64,000 nt of DNA from Chitinophaga pinensis (GCA_945885475.1 CAMCYR010000006.1:1-64000), one strand, 5' to 3'. Positions 1 to 10,502 are shown, counted from the first letter of the stretch. A program made the numbers and translations. The notes: generated by a model from the sequence alone, not told the origin.

Positions 1-503
1 GATTGCAATAATTTTCCACTCAGATCATACATCATAATGAAGCCGCTTTGTGCATCGGTTAATGTTGCTTCGTATGTACAAGAACTGTGTGCTGGATTTG
101 GATACAACACTCCGATCTTATCTTCTACGGCTGTAGGTGTTTCATCAAAAGGGTCCATCCGATGTCCCGGTGTAGAATAATCGTTGATGTCAATACCAAG
201 CATTACACGGGCATCATAAATTGCTGTTCCGCAATTCAATGGATCTTGTATAGCAATGTTATAAAGCGTTGTGCTGTCGGCAGAACTGATGGTAAAATTA
301 CCGATACCCCAAGTGTTGAAGAAAATACCATTCACTATTTTATGATAATCATCAACGCAAGAAGTTGTTATTACACTTGCATTAAGCGCCATAGCACCCG
401 TTGTATCACCATCTGCATATTTGATCCCGACATTTACAAGTTGTCCTACGGTTGTGTTTTGCATCCTTCGTGGAATATATTCTAAGGCAAATTCTATATT
501 CAT
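1..503 (-). CDS. T9SS type A sorting domain protein, 3' end outside window (partial)
   Basis: Reverse-strand translation MNIEFALEYIPRRMQNTTVGQLVNVGIKYADGDT...VEDKIGVLYPNPAHSSCTYEATLTDAQSGFIMMYDLSGKLLQ: typical Por secretion C-terminal domain (YPNPA...YDLSGK); open at window edge. Confidence 0.75.
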   Translation of the reverse strand, partial: MNIEFALEYIPRRMQNTTVGQLVNVGIKYADGDTTGAMALNASVITTSCVDDYHKIVNGIFFNTWGIGNFTISSADSTTLYNIAIQDPLNCGTAIYDARVMLGIDINDYSTPGHRMDPFDETPTAVEDKIGVLYPNPAHSSCTYEATLTDAQSGFIMMYDLSGKLLQ

Positions 504-811
504 TATTCTGTTTCGTAAGTGATGTAAATATTAATTTGATAAGGTGTTTCGAGTTCCTTGAAAAGTTGGTCGGCATAAAACCCACTGATAATAGTATCTT
601 TTGCAGTTAGCTCAACAGGTTGATTTTCTAACCTTGTTCCGATTGTGTGAAACAAACCATTTTTGAAACCAACAGAATTAATACCGATTAATTTTTCATA
701 ATCAGGCAACACTTCTAACAGGTTTACTTCCTGAGCATGAAAAATATCTTCCTTACGATTCACTTGTAATCGCAAATCCCCCGACTTTATGGAAAAGTAT
801 TTTGATTTCAT
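503..811 (-). CDS. hypothetical protein (supplied ORF extends to 898; start MKSKYFSIKSG at 811 fits the stop of the upstream ORF at 813)
   Basis: ORF; TAATG overlap with downstream gene start at 503. Confidence 0.55.
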   Translation of the reverse strand: MKSKYFSIKSGDLRLQVNRKEDIFHAQEVNLLEVLPDYEKLIGINSVGFKNGLFHTIGTRLENQPVELTAKDTIISGFYADQLFKELETPYQINIYITYETE

Positions 812-812
812 T

Positions 813-1079
813 TTAAATAACGGTGTGTAATCCAAATAAATAATCTGTTGCTTCATCTTTTTTATCTGCTGTTGCTTTATCTGTGCTTGATATTCCATTA
901 TTTAAAGTAGAATCCGTTGCTCGTGTATCTGATGTTTTAGAAATTAAAGGGGTAACAGTAACCTGAATGCCAGTGATACGTTTTGCATTTTTAGGCAACT
1001 TAATTTGAAATAGTTTTTTTTCGCCTAATGCTTTAATTTTTAAGGTCTGTATAATGTGCTTTATTCTTACCTTAGCCAT
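813..1079 (-). CDS. hypothetical protein
   Basis: ORF 88 aa; start immediately follows stop of the 1080..1685 ORF (TAAATG). Confidence 0.55.
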   Translation of the reverse strand: MAKVRIKHIIQTLKIKALGEKKLFQIKLPKNAKRITGIQVTVTPLISKTSDTRATDSTLNNGISSTDKATADKKDEATDYLFGLHTVI

Positions 1080-1685
1080 TTAAATCTTTCCGATTTCGTT
1101 TCCAGTAGCAGCATCAATAAGTTTCAGCCCTCCTAATTGTTCAATATTTGCTGCCGTTAAGTCCGTCAAGGCAGGTATGATATAGCTTTGAATCTTCCCG
1201 TGCAACGTCTCAAAATCGGATTTCACTTCATAACCAACAAAAATATTGCGAACAGGTCTGGAATTTGGAAATTTCGATAAAATTAGCTCCTTACTTTTAG
1301 CAGGCAAACTAAATGTATACCCATCAGAATCCCTCTTTACCAATACTGAAACCAGTTCCCCTTCAACTTTTGTATAAAATAATCTAAAGCTTGGTTTTTT
1401 ATTCTGAGGATCTTGTATAATTAATGTTGTATATGGGCAATAATGAATTACAAAATTCATTTCCATATCCGTTCCTTTTTTTCTCGTCAAATTCGAATAG
1501 AATGAACTTGGGTTAAAGTAAAAGCTGTGAACTTCTCCAGTCGGCAAAATTGTCTCAACTTTAATAGCGTTAAACAAATCCATCACATCATTGCCATTAA
1601 CTAAAATTTCACGAACCACGATTTTATTATCGCTGTATTGTTTTAAGTTTAATGCTTTCTCTGAATTTATATCAAAATATTTCAT
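1080..1685 (-). CDS. hypothetical protein
   Basis: ORF 201 aa, no family recognised. Confidence 0.65.
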   Translation of the reverse strand: MKYFDINSEKALNLKQYSDNKIVVREILVNGNDVMDLFNAIKVETILPTGEVHSFYFNPSSFYSNLTRKKGTDMEMNFVIHYCPYTTLIIQDPQNKKPSFRLFYTKVEGELVSVLVKRDSDGYTFSLPAKSKELILSKFPNSRPVRNIFVGYEVKSDFETLHGKIQSYIIPALTDLTAANIEQLGGLKLIDAATGNEIGKI

Positions 1686-1734
1686 GATTCTTCACCTATT
1701 GGATTCTTTGATGGAATTGCTAACCTTTTTTTCA

Positions 1735-3321
1735 TTATTTTATAATTACAATTTTTTCGCTTTGTTGAACCGAGTCGTTTATTTTGTAGGTATAAAAATA
1801 AATTCCATTATTCAGATTTGTTTCAGAGACAGTAATTATTTTCCTTCCTGTTACCAGTTTATAGTTTGCGATCTTCCTTCCTGTGATGTCAAAAATGTCG
1901 AGTTCTCCTTTCTCTTTGTTTTTTAATTCATATTCAAATGACATTGTTCCGTTATTCGGATTTGGATATAAAGAAAATGGATAATATTTTTCGTCTTGCA
2001 CTGCCACTGACGAAGTAAAACATAATGACGAATTTATTAATCCCCCATAAGTCTCTTGTGTAGCAGTATTAATGGACATGACTGAGGTGTCAGTAAATAC
2101 GTTTGGGAATACAATGTTTACAGGTAAAATGGATGTAATGTCTTGTTGAATGAGTGTTAAGTTTGATTCATAACAACCACTATTTCCGACTGAATCTGTT
2201 TTAATCAAATATCCCTTCGGATAAGCAGAAAAACTCTGTGTAGAGCCGGCTAATATAAACCCATTATCATAGGTTTGGGCGGCACTGATGGCATCGATAT
2301 CCGTGCTTCCATATTTTTTGCACCACATGAAGTTTCCTGTTGAATCGGCAAGTATCAATAATCCATCTGTATTGGTTCCTGTAATAGCACCAAAATGTCC
2401 TGTAAAAGCTATATCCCCTTGAGTTGTCAAAGAAAGTGATGCCGAGCTTTCATCTGTTACAGTTCCATATATTTTTGCTGATTGTACACTTCCACTTTCG
2501 TCAATTCTTAAAAGCCCTATATCATATCCGCCCTGTCCAAAACTTTTTGTGCTAAAACTTATAATATATGAATTTCCTAATTTTACAATACGTGAAGAAC
2601 CTTCATCAGAAGATCCTCCATATGTTTTTGCCCAATCCAAGTTTCCTAAAGAATCAGTTTTGATAATAAAAATATCAAAATCACCGCCACTATAATTTTT
2701 TGTGCTTCCAGCCAAAAGAAAACCACCTGTAGAAGTTTGTTCTATTGCTATAACACTGCAGGTATTCGCTCCATCATAGATTCGGCTCCATTTTAAAATT
2801 CCATTTTTATCAATTTTTGTTAAATAAACATCTGTCAACCCAAATCCTATACTGTCAAGCGCTCCTAAAATAACTAAATCATCATTAGGTAGCACTGTTA
2901 TGTTTCCGGCAAGATCTATCAACGGACCGCCAACTGCTTTAGTCCAAATTGTATCACCATTAGGGTTTATCTTGACGAGATAGGCATCATAATTCCCTGA
3001 TCCGAAATTAATTGTTTGACCCATGCAAACAAAGTTGCCGTCATTTGTCTTTTTTAATGGCCCACCATAATCAAGTCCCCCGCTCCCATATGTTCTTGTC
3101 CATATAGTATCTCCGAATTTATTAAATTTATTAATTCCTAAATCATAACCCCTTGTTGCTGTAGATGTAGTCGTTGGTATATAGTAGCTGCTATCAGTAT
3201 TCATGATGGCCTCTCCAAAAGCATCATAACTTCCCCGACTATATGTTTTTTGAAACTTAGTTTGCGCATTTAAGGTAACAAACAGAAAAAAAAATATCCC
3301 TATATAAAGTGATCTCTGCAT
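1735..3321 (-). CDS. T9SS type A sorting domain-containing protein, repeated beta-propeller-like repeats
   Basis: Signal peptide MQRSLYIGIFFFLFVTLNAQ; repeats of DxxLxKxDxxGNxxWxKxYGG type; C-terminal YPNPNNGTMSFEYEL...FDITGRKI. Confidence 0.8.
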   Translation of the reverse strand: MQRSLYIGIFFFLFVTLNAQTKFQKTYSRGSYDAFGEAIMNTDSSYYIPTTTSTATRGYDLGINKFNKFGDTIWTRTYGSGGLDYGGPLKKTNDGNFVCMGQTINFGSGNYDAYLVKINPNGDTIWTKAVGGPLIDLAGNITVLPNDDLVILGALDSIGFGLTDVYLTKIDKNGILKWSRIYDGANTCSVIAIEQTSTGGFLLAGSTKNYSGGDFDIFIIKTDSLGNLDWAKTYGGSSDEGSSRIVKLGNSYIISFSTKSFGQGGYDIGLLRIDESGSVQSAKIYGTVTDESSASLSLTTQGDIAFTGHFGAITGTNTDGLLILADSTGNFMWCKKYGSTDIDAISAAQTYDNGFILAGSTQSFSAYPKGYLIKTDSVGNSGCYESNLTLIQQDITSILPVNIVFPNVFTDTSVMSINTATQETYGGLINSSLCFTSSVAVQDEKYYPFSLYPNPNNGTMSFEYELKNKEKGELDIFDITGRKIANYKLVTGRKIITVSETNLNNGIYFYTYKINDSVQQSEKIVIIK

Positions 3322-3375
3322 AAAAAAATAGCAGAAGACGGCATATTATGCCGGCTTCTGCTTGATTAGAGGTTA

Positions 3376-6300
3376 TTACTTAATGATGATTAATTTATCC
3401 GTTTTTGAGACCTTCCCATTTACAGAGTATTTGTACAGATAGGTTCCAGATTGAAGAACATTATTCTCGATTTTTACAAAAGCAATTTCTGAGTTTAGTT
3501 CGATTGAACGGATTTTTTTTCCTGCAATATCAAATATCTCCAAAAGTCCAACATCACCTTCTTCCAATGAATATGAAAAATTAATTTCACCCGAACTTGG
3601 ATTTGGATAAAGGTTTATTGCACGATCTTCTTCCTGCTCTGCTTCCACCATCTGAAACATACTGTGATAGGAAGCAGTCCAGCTGATTGGTTCAATGTAT
3701 TCATTGTATACATAATTAAAGAGAAGCTTCAAAACTGCGTTAGCGCTTGGAGATTCCTTGGAGTCTTGATATGATATCTCATCAACTTTGGTTTTGGTTG
3801 CCAAATCAGTAAGCAAAGTACCTTCCTGATTCACCGACTGCTTTAGCAACAAAGCAACATCCACCATCTTTGTAAAAGTGGTGTCCGTTCCAGCATCTTT
3901 GATTGAATCATTTAACTGAGCTGTTTTTACATAATCACCTTTTGTAAGGTAGGCAAGTATAATATCAGTTGAGTTTTGTTGAATATTATATGTTTTAAAT
4001 ACTGCTAAGATACTGTCTTGACCATTGTCAAGCAAAGTGTCATTAGCATAAGCTCTGATCAATTCATCAATATTATAAGCTCTTTGACTAGTATTGTATG
4101 CAATTTGAGATTCAAGTTTCAAACGAGCAGATACACCAGTTTGAGCATTATTGATTTGGTTGCGAATCCCGTTCGGTAAACTAATGCTATTTAGAGCATC
4201 CATCACAGGTTTGGTGACAGGAGAATTAGCAATTACAACATCTTTTAAATTCCCATTTGGCACTCCAATTTTAGAGATATAAGCGATCAAAACACGGTCA
4301 CTCAAAAGAGGCGATTTCGACATTAATAGATTTTTCAGTGTGCCAGCAGATGAAGAACCATAAATCTGCGATAATAGATAAGTTGTATTCCCGCCATCAA
4401 TTTGTGTTTCGAGAGACGCGGCTTGATTTCCATAATTAGAAATGTCTTGTTTTATAAATACAGGAGTATGAAGCCCAGTTAAACGAGAAGGGCACGATCC
4501 CCCAGTTGTAGTTAAAGAAAATGTTCCACAAGTTGCACAAACCTGAGGTAATACAGGTGGGGTTACTACTGTGTTTGGAATTCGTCCTGGATCATTATGA
4601 CTTACATAAACTATTGTTCCATCCACATCAGTAGGAAAAGGTTGACTGAAAAAATCAAAGGCTGATCCTGTATGACTGAATGTATTCCCTGCTGGAGTCA
4701 AAGTACTTGACGAAAAATCTCCTTGTAGATATGCAATATTACCAGTTGTTACAAGATTTTGGGATCGTGTTACAGAAAGATCTGAGTTATCGACATTACT
4801 GGAAAAAGTATTACATAAAAACTCAAATCCGATATAGTTTTTGCGATATATATCAGCTGGAGCGTAACAATTCGAAGTAGTAAAAGTTGGGTCAAAATCT
4901 CTTTCGCTGTTATTTCCTTGCGCTCTACCGCCAACAAGAATATTATGGAAGGTGTTGCGATAAATTTCATCATGCTGCGTGCAATTACGCTTATAATTAC
5001 TATTATTAATAATTACTCCGAAGCAATTTGCCATTGGTGTTGCAGTTCCAGCATAACTAAAATCATTCTCCTCTACCTTGAATCCTTTACAAAAATCAAG
5101 ATAAATGCCATATCCTGCATCACTTGGAGTTGGTGTTGGAGGACTCATTGGCCATTTGTAAACCTTGAATGTGTTTTTTGTAATGGTTTCAAAATCAACG
5201 CTACCAGCATAAATTCCGCGATAGTTATTTGTGAAATCATTTTCAGTGATTGTGAATGTTTTTGTGCTACCAAAGTTTGCAGCATAAACACCATAAGTGA
5301 GATCATTAAATTTCCCTCTATTAAAGGGTGGTGCAAATCTTTGTGATGAGATAAAATAACTATTGAAGGAGAAAATTCCCGAGCCTCGTTTATTTGTAAG
5401 AATGTCGTAGGCCGGATTTAAAGGATTTGCATTCTGAAATATAACTCCTCGGTAAGTAATGCCCTTTACACCAACTAGAATATGGTGAAACCAATTGGCT
5501 AAATTTAAATTTGCGTCCATATCCACAAGCGTTGTGGTAGTAGCCGTTGTTGGAGTAGTTTCAAAAACGCAGTTGTCGAAGTTACTTGCATTATTGTCGA
5601 TACTTGTTGGTAAATAATCGTAGTTTCCAAAATACACGTCAATATAATTATTTCTGAAACGACTACCAGTTGTGACCGCAACAACTCCACCGGAGTAAGC
5701 TAAATCAATTGCTGGAGTGGTAGAATATCCGGGAACTCCGTTAAAAGTATTTGTTACTCTTGCCATAACAACAGCATGGTAGGCATTTTCAACTATTGAG
5801 CTGTTTTTTACGATCAACCAAGCTTGTTTTCCCGTTGTGAAGGTTCCTTGTGAGGCCGTACTCTTTCCTTGAACCTCAATCCCTTCCCACATTCCGGTTC
5901 TGCATGAGTTAGTATGCGTGAAGATTGAGTTATCTAATGTTAGCCTAGCTCCTTTTGATGTTGAGGTGGTTAGGTTTGAACGCAATAACTGAACAGATGC
6001 ACCAGCTAATACAGGCGTAGTAGGAAACAAGGGATCATAGGTTCTTCCTGCAAATTCAAAACGCATACCTTGAATTGTAATATTAAATTCGGATGGGATA
6101 ATTAATTTATCCAAAACCACGATTGGGTTTGCAAGAGTTCCAACCGGACTTGTTATCGTTCCTCCGAATGGATTACTTGTAGGTGTCCAAATCTGAGTAG
6201 TTGAGGGAAATAAAGAGGACGTTGCGGCAGTAAATATTGTAACAATTGTCCCTGCCGCACCTCCAGTATAAATATTCCCATCTAGTTGATCAGGAAGTGT

Positions 6301-7623
6301 CTGATCAGGTAAGTTAGAGCTCGACAAGACAAGTGCCGTTGAAGTCCAATTAGTTGAAGACGGACCGGAGTTTGGGTTAGCCAAAGAAAGCAATTTATTT
6401 CCATCAGTATAGTATAACTTGCCATCATAGCCTAATTCGATAAATGAATTACCAAGTGTGTTCGCTCCCGAATAACTTGTGTTTAACATTTCGGTCGGAA
6501 CAAGCGTTGCTGGAGTTAGATTGCAAAATCCGATATGAGACGTAGTGTTTGCATATGAGTAATAAATATAGCTTCCGTTTGGAGAAAACTCCAATCCTCT
6601 AATCTGAGTTGGACCGGGGATATTAAAAGTTCGTACAGCTCCTGCCCCTGTTGATAAAAGACCATCACTTGAATTTAGTTTAACAAAAACCGGATTTCTG
6701 TCACCATATATATAGGCTAACTGATACGACCCCGTTCCTAAATCGACTATCTCCATTTCAGGGTATGCTTGATTACTTCCTCCATCATGATCACCATTTA
6801 AAATAGTATTAGTTGGGTCGATTACAACCACCCCTCCATCGCTGGCTCCATTGTCAAAGGTAATTCCTGTCGCATCGATGATGTATCTGTACAAATTTTT
6901 AGAAAAACCTCTCAAGTACATAAAGTGATTGTTTGTAAGGGATCTCAGTGGTGTAACTGCCATCCCGAAACGAAATTCTTCAAAGAATGATCCAGCAGTA
7001 TTTCCAAAAGCAAGAGCTGGGCTAATTGTTCTGAGATCAAAAACATTTGTTCCAGCTCCAAAATATTGCAGTGCTCCTTTTTTACTTGGATCCAGTGGGG
7101 TTAAATAATTTATATTTTGTAACGTAACATCAATCATAGTATAAACCGGCTCCCACAATGCCGCAGCTGAATTCATTGCTGAAGTGATAATATAATATTG
7201 TGTACAACTGCCCGGTTTAGGAACAATACTAATTTCCTGACCCATTATTGGTGAACCACTACCACCGATTGACAAAGGAGTTCCAGAAATCTTAAGTTCA
7301 TCAATGACATATCCATCCTTGTCATATACGATATTATCAACGATGTAAAAAAGTAAATTTCCGCTAGCATCATGCATGCTGTTGGAAGCGAAAGTAGCAG
7401 TCTGACCAAAATAACCACCACTAGAACTAGCGTTTAGCAGGCTCGATGTTGGTAAAGGATTAAAAGCAATTTGGTTGGGTGGCAATGTCCATAATTTCAA
7501 TTGCGGAAGTTGTGCCGAAAGATTGTTGAAGAATGAGATTACAGCAATCAATAAGAGCTTCATACTCAATTTTATTTTGTGTTCCATGTTTTTAGAATTT
7601 GAGATTAAAAATTTGTAAATCAA
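3376..7623 (-). CDS. large T9SS cargo protein with predicted parallel beta-helix (right-handed beta-helix-like) central region
   Basis: 1415 aa; C-terminal LYPNPSSGEINFSYSLEEGDVGLLEIFDIAGKKIRSI; central N-rich ladder (TENDFTNNYRGIYAGSVDFETITKNTF, KVEENDFSYAG). Confidence 0.75.
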   Translation of the reverse strand: MIYKFLISNSKNMEHKIKLSMKLLLIAVISFFNNLSAQLPQLKLWTLPPNQIAFNPLPTSSLLNASSSGGYFGQTATFASNSMHDASGNLLFYIVDNIVYDKDGYVIDELKISGTPLSIGGSGSPIMGQEISIVPKPGSCTQYYIITSAMNSAAALWEPVYTMIDVTLQNINYLTPLDPSKKGALQYFGAGTNVFDLRTISPALAFGNTAGSFFEEFRFGMAVTPLRSLTNNHFMYLRGFSKNLYRYIIDATGITFDNGASDGGVVVIDPTNTILNGDHDGGSNQAYPEMEIVDLGTGSYQLAYIYGDRNPVFVKLNSSDGLLSTGAGAVRTFNIPGPTQIRGLEFSPNGSYIYYSYANTTSHIGFCNLTPATLVPTEMLNTSYSGANTLGNSFIELGYDGKLYYTDGNKLLSLANPNSGPSSTNWTSTALVLSSSNLPDQTLPDQLDGNIYTGGAAGTIVTIFTAATSSLFPSTTQIWTPTSNPFGGTITSPVGTLANPIVVLDKLIIPSEFNITIQGMRFEFAGRTYDPLFPTTPVLAGASVQLLRSNLTTSTSKGARLTLDNSIFTHTNSCRTGMWEGIEVQGKSTASQGTFTTGKQAWLIVKNSSIVENAYHAVVMARVTNTFNGVPGYSTTPAIDLAYSGGVVAVTTGSRFRNNYIDVYFGNYDYLPTSIDNNASNFDNCVFETTPTTATTTTLVDMDANLNLANWFHHILVGVKGITYRGVIFQNANPLNPAYDILTNKRGSGIFSFNSYFISSQRFAPPFNRGKFNDLTYGVYAANFGSTKTFTITENDFTNNYRGIYAGSVDFETITKNTFKVYKWPMSPPTPTPSDAGYGIYLDFCKGFKVEENDFSYAGTATPMANCFGVIINNSNYKRNCTQHDEIYRNTFHNILVGGRAQGNNSERDFDPTFTTSNCYAPADIYRKNYIGFEFLCNTFSSNVDNSDLSVTRSQNLVTTGNIAYLQGDFSSSTLTPAGNTFSHTGSAFDFFSQPFPTDVDGTIVYVSHNDPGRIPNTVVTPPVLPQVCATCGTFSLTTTGGSCPSRLTGLHTPVFIKQDISNYGNQAASLETQIDGGNTTYLLSQIYGSSSAGTLKNLLMSKSPLLSDRVLIAYISKIGVPNGNLKDVVIANSPVTKPVMDALNSISLPNGIRNQINNAQTGVSARLKLESQIAYNTSQRAYNIDELIRAYANDTLLDNGQDSILAVFKTYNIQQNSTDIILAYLTKGDYVKTAQLNDSIKDAGTDTTFTKMVDVALLLKQSVNQEGTLLTDLATKTKVDEISYQDSKESPSANAVLKLLFNYVYNEYIEPISWTASYHSMFQMVEAEQEEDRAINLYPNPSSGEINFSYSLEEGDVGLLEIFDIAGKKIRSIELNSEIAFVKIENNVLQSGTYLYKYSVNGKVSKTDKLIIIK

Positions 7624-7700
7624 AATACGAGGGAGTAGCTCTCATTTTGCTAATATAGAAATTATTTTCACTTTTCCAAAATTCATCTTCAATATTCCCA

Positions 7701-7708
7701 CAAAAGTA
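7701..7708 (-). promoter_or_regulatory. Bacteroidota -7 box (TACTTTTG) upstream of the 3376..7623 CDS
   Basis: caaaagta on + strand = TACTTTTG on minus strand, matches TAnnTTTG. Confidence 0.4.
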
Positions 7709-8270
7709 TTATCTCCTTGATTTTTCCATTTCTTAATAATTCGTTTACTTTTCTTTTCATAGTTTTTCTTTCATCAAAATTGCTTTTCTCTGCCCTTTCG
7801 TGCTTAAATTAGCATTTCATTGCTTTTGATTGCACTTAAAGCCTAAAAGTGGAATGTGCTAAAAATCTCAGTCTCACATTTGTCGGAAAGAAATCGAAAA
7901 ATGCGGCAAAAGAATGCAAAAGTCAGCAAAAGAATTTAAGGATCCGACCACCGTATTTTTCGTTAGTCGCACCTTTGTTCCGTAAAGCAGAACTACCGAT
8001 ACTGAGCAATGCCTGCAAATGTGTTTGAATACTGTTAGTTCTCGGCACGGAGTAAAATAGAGTTAAAGAAATTTGAATTTTAAAAACATGAAATACGAAA
8101 ATCATGAAAGAAAACACAGAAGAGAAGACCGTAATGAAAAAGCAAATTTATTTACCCTTATTTTATGTTGGCAGTTTTATAATGATTCCAATACAATAAA
8201 AAAGTATATCTCAATTTCTTGAACAGGCTTATTCTGTTGTATTTTAGTGAAATCAAATCATTATACGAAA

Positions 8271-9446
8271 ATGGCAAACACTTTAAATATTATCGTTGGA
8301 GCGGGATTCTCCTATTTAGCAAAGCTTCCATTAGGAAACGACTTAAAAGCAAAATTTGATAGGGATTTAAGAGAACAATTGCTTCGGCATTCAGGCAGTG
8401 AATGGACATGGAAAGAAGGGAAAGATTCAGCAACGGTCAATAATGGAAGCATTGGAGCAGATTGGATAAGTTACTCCTATGTTTTAAACGAAGTACTGGA
8501 AGCCTACAAGTCAGATAGAGGGGCGTTTAATGATTACGAGGATTTCTATCAGTTTATTAAAGACCATTCCGGAAATGATAATTGGTACAGACCATTGTTT
8601 GATCGAGCAAAAACAAAAATGTATTCCGAACTTGCAATGCAATCACCCAATGAATTCTTCGATTCAATTTTCTCCATGCCCAATACCTTTCTCATTGAAG
8701 AGATTATCAACTATTTGATTGCTGATTTGCTTTGGACAACAAAAACGGATGCAGAGCTACTGGAAGCTTATAGGCCTTTTATTGAATATATTAAAACCTT
8801 TGACGAGGTAAATATTTTTACTTTAAATCATGATTTACTTCTGGAACGATTATTTAAAATTTCCGGATTAACATATTGTGATGGATTTTCAGCCGAAAAC
8901 TCCATTTTAAAGTATCAAGATTCACTCTTGCCAACATTCAAGTGTGCCTTTGATTCTGCTAAAATAAAAATACACAAACTACATGGTAGTATTGACACCT
9001 TCTTGTTTGCACATTGTGAAGAAAATGGCGCTGTTTTGACACGCACTGGGCAATACAGTTATTTCAAACCAATCAATTATCAGAGTAAACATTATGTTGA
9101 AAGGATTGATCCTGTAACTAATACTGTGATTCAACATTTTAGTACAGATACTATCGTTCCCCGTTTTATTACGGGTAATGGAAAAAAGAAGAAAGCTTTT
9201 ATTGAAGCTGATTATATGTATTCACAGTTATACAACAGGTTTATAGAGAAAATGAAAGAGGGTAAAAATTTATTGATCGTTGGATATTCTTTTCGGGATG
9301 AACATGTAAATGATGTTCTTAAATTATTTACAAAAACAGATGGCCCAAAGGTGATTAATCTGAATCCGAGCGATGTATTTAAGTATGATGTTCCTTGGAT
9401 CAAGGAAATAAAAGCCTTTTCCGAATTGCCATTGGAACAAAAATAA
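8271..9446 (+). CDS. SIR2-like domain protein (putative NADase-type effector)
   Basis: IIVGAGFS (nucleotide-binding GAG motif), FTLNHDLLLE, HKLHGSID (catalytic His context), LLIVGYSFRDEHVNDVL; ATG at 8271 preferred over GTG at 8247. Confidence 0.75.
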   Translation: MANTLNIIVGAGFSYLAKLPLGNDLKAKFDRDLREQLLRHSGSEWTWKEGKDSATVNNGSIGADWISYSYVLNEVLEAYKSDRGAFNDYEDFYQFIKDHSGNDNWYRPLFDRAKTKMYSELAMQSPNEFFDSIFSMPNTFLIEEIINYLIADLLWTTKTDAELLEAYRPFIEYIKTFDEVNIFTLNHDLLLERLFKISGLTYCDGFSAENSILKYQDSLLPTFKCAFDSAKIKIHKLHGSIDTFLFAHCEENGAVLTRTGQYSYFKPINYQSKHYVERIDPVTNTVIQHFSTDTIVPRFITGNGKKKKAFIEADYMYSQLYNRFIEKMKEGKNLLIVGYSFRDEHVNDVLKLFTKTDGPKVINLNPSDVFKYDVPWIKEIKAFSELPLEQK

Positions 9447-9471
9447 TTTTGAAAATACTTACATTCGTAGA

Positions 9472-10239
9472 ATGAAAAAAGATCTCAACCAAATATTTGA
9501 AGAATTACTGAACCGCTATGTAAGTAGCATGGAGCAGAACTACCAAACCAAATACAAAAGAGCAAAGGATAAGGAATTTGTGAAGGAAGAATTAAAAAGA
9601 GCGACCGATTTTATGAACGATTGGATCAGTCAAGCGAGCGGAAAAGGAGAAATGTTTGGAGTTTTCTCAAAAATGTATAAAAGAGGTGATGATATAAATG
9701 AGATTATTGCCCATTTAAGGGGGGTGTACGGTGAAGTGAACGATGAGCGGTCATTCAAGCGTATAGAAAACGGAAAGCGGATCACACTTTATATCAGCGA
9801 AGAAGAAAAAGCATTAAAAAAATTAGCTTTAGACGAACGTAAACTTTTAAAATACCTTATCAGGGCAATCGGATATGTTGAACTCCAAAAACGTTTGCCG
9901 AAAATGTTTGATGAAAAGGAAAATGTTTCTCCGGAAAAACCAAATGCTTATCCGATTATATGGTCAGGCAAAAAGGATAATAAAAACGAGTTTGTCCAAT
10001 TGATTTATGGCTTGCACAAAGCAGGCCTGATCAACGAAGGAAAAGGCGAGATCACTAAAATAATAGAAACGCTTGCTGAAAACTTAAAGGTTGATCTTGG
10101 AAAAGGCTGGCAAGCAAATCATTCATCTAGTATACACAGAGCCAAAGAAGATTATCAGCCACGCATATTTCATAAGATACAATTGGCTTACGGACAGTAC
10201 ATTACAGAGCAACTAACACTCAAGAAAAGCAAGAAGTAG
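9472..10239 (+). CDS. RteC-like domain protein
   Basis: C-terminal IIWSGKKDNKNEFVQLIYGLHKAGLINEGKGEITKIIETLAENLKVDLGKGWQ resembles RteC C-terminal domain; 25 bp after the SIR2 gene. Confidence 0.6.
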   Translation: MKKDLNQIFEELLNRYVSSMEQNYQTKYKRAKDKEFVKEELKRATDFMNDWISQASGKGEMFGVFSKMYKRGDDINEIIAHLRGVYGEVNDERSFKRIENGKRITLYISEEEKALKKLALDERKLLKYLIRAIGYVELQKRLPKMFDEKENVSPEKPNAYPIIWSGKKDNKNEFVQLIYGLHKAGLINEGKGEITKIIETLAENLKVDLGKGWQANHSSSIHRAKEDYQPRIFHKIQLAYGQYITEQLTLKKSKK

Positions 10240-10267
10240 TATTTTACATATTTTACGCATTTTACAG

Positions 10268-10294
10268 AGGGCGGGGTATTTTACCCCGCCCTCT
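10268..10294. terminator. strong perfect hairpin (GAGGGCGGGGTA/TACCCCGCCCTC)
   Basis: 12-bp perfect GC-rich stem with TTT loop, after the RteC-like gene. Confidence 0.7.
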
Positions 10295-10502
10295 TGCATT
10301 TTACATATCCCTCCACAGAATCAAGGATTTAGAAAAAATCTGCCCCAAGCCCATCTCCAAGTAGGTGTAAAAAACCAAACCATAGTGAAATCTTTGCATC
10401 GTTAAAACTTCCAATACAGGGCTTTACCTGCAAATATCTTCGGGTATATGAACAGAGAGAAAAAGAAAGAAAGAGGTTTGAAAATTATTAAACACACACT
10501 AT

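Noticed and set aside
8088-8222. Similarity of the small ORF start ATGAAATACGAAAA to the kynU start used in array A
   Set aside because: Only ~14 A-rich nt shared, no core or repeat nearby; consistent with chance.
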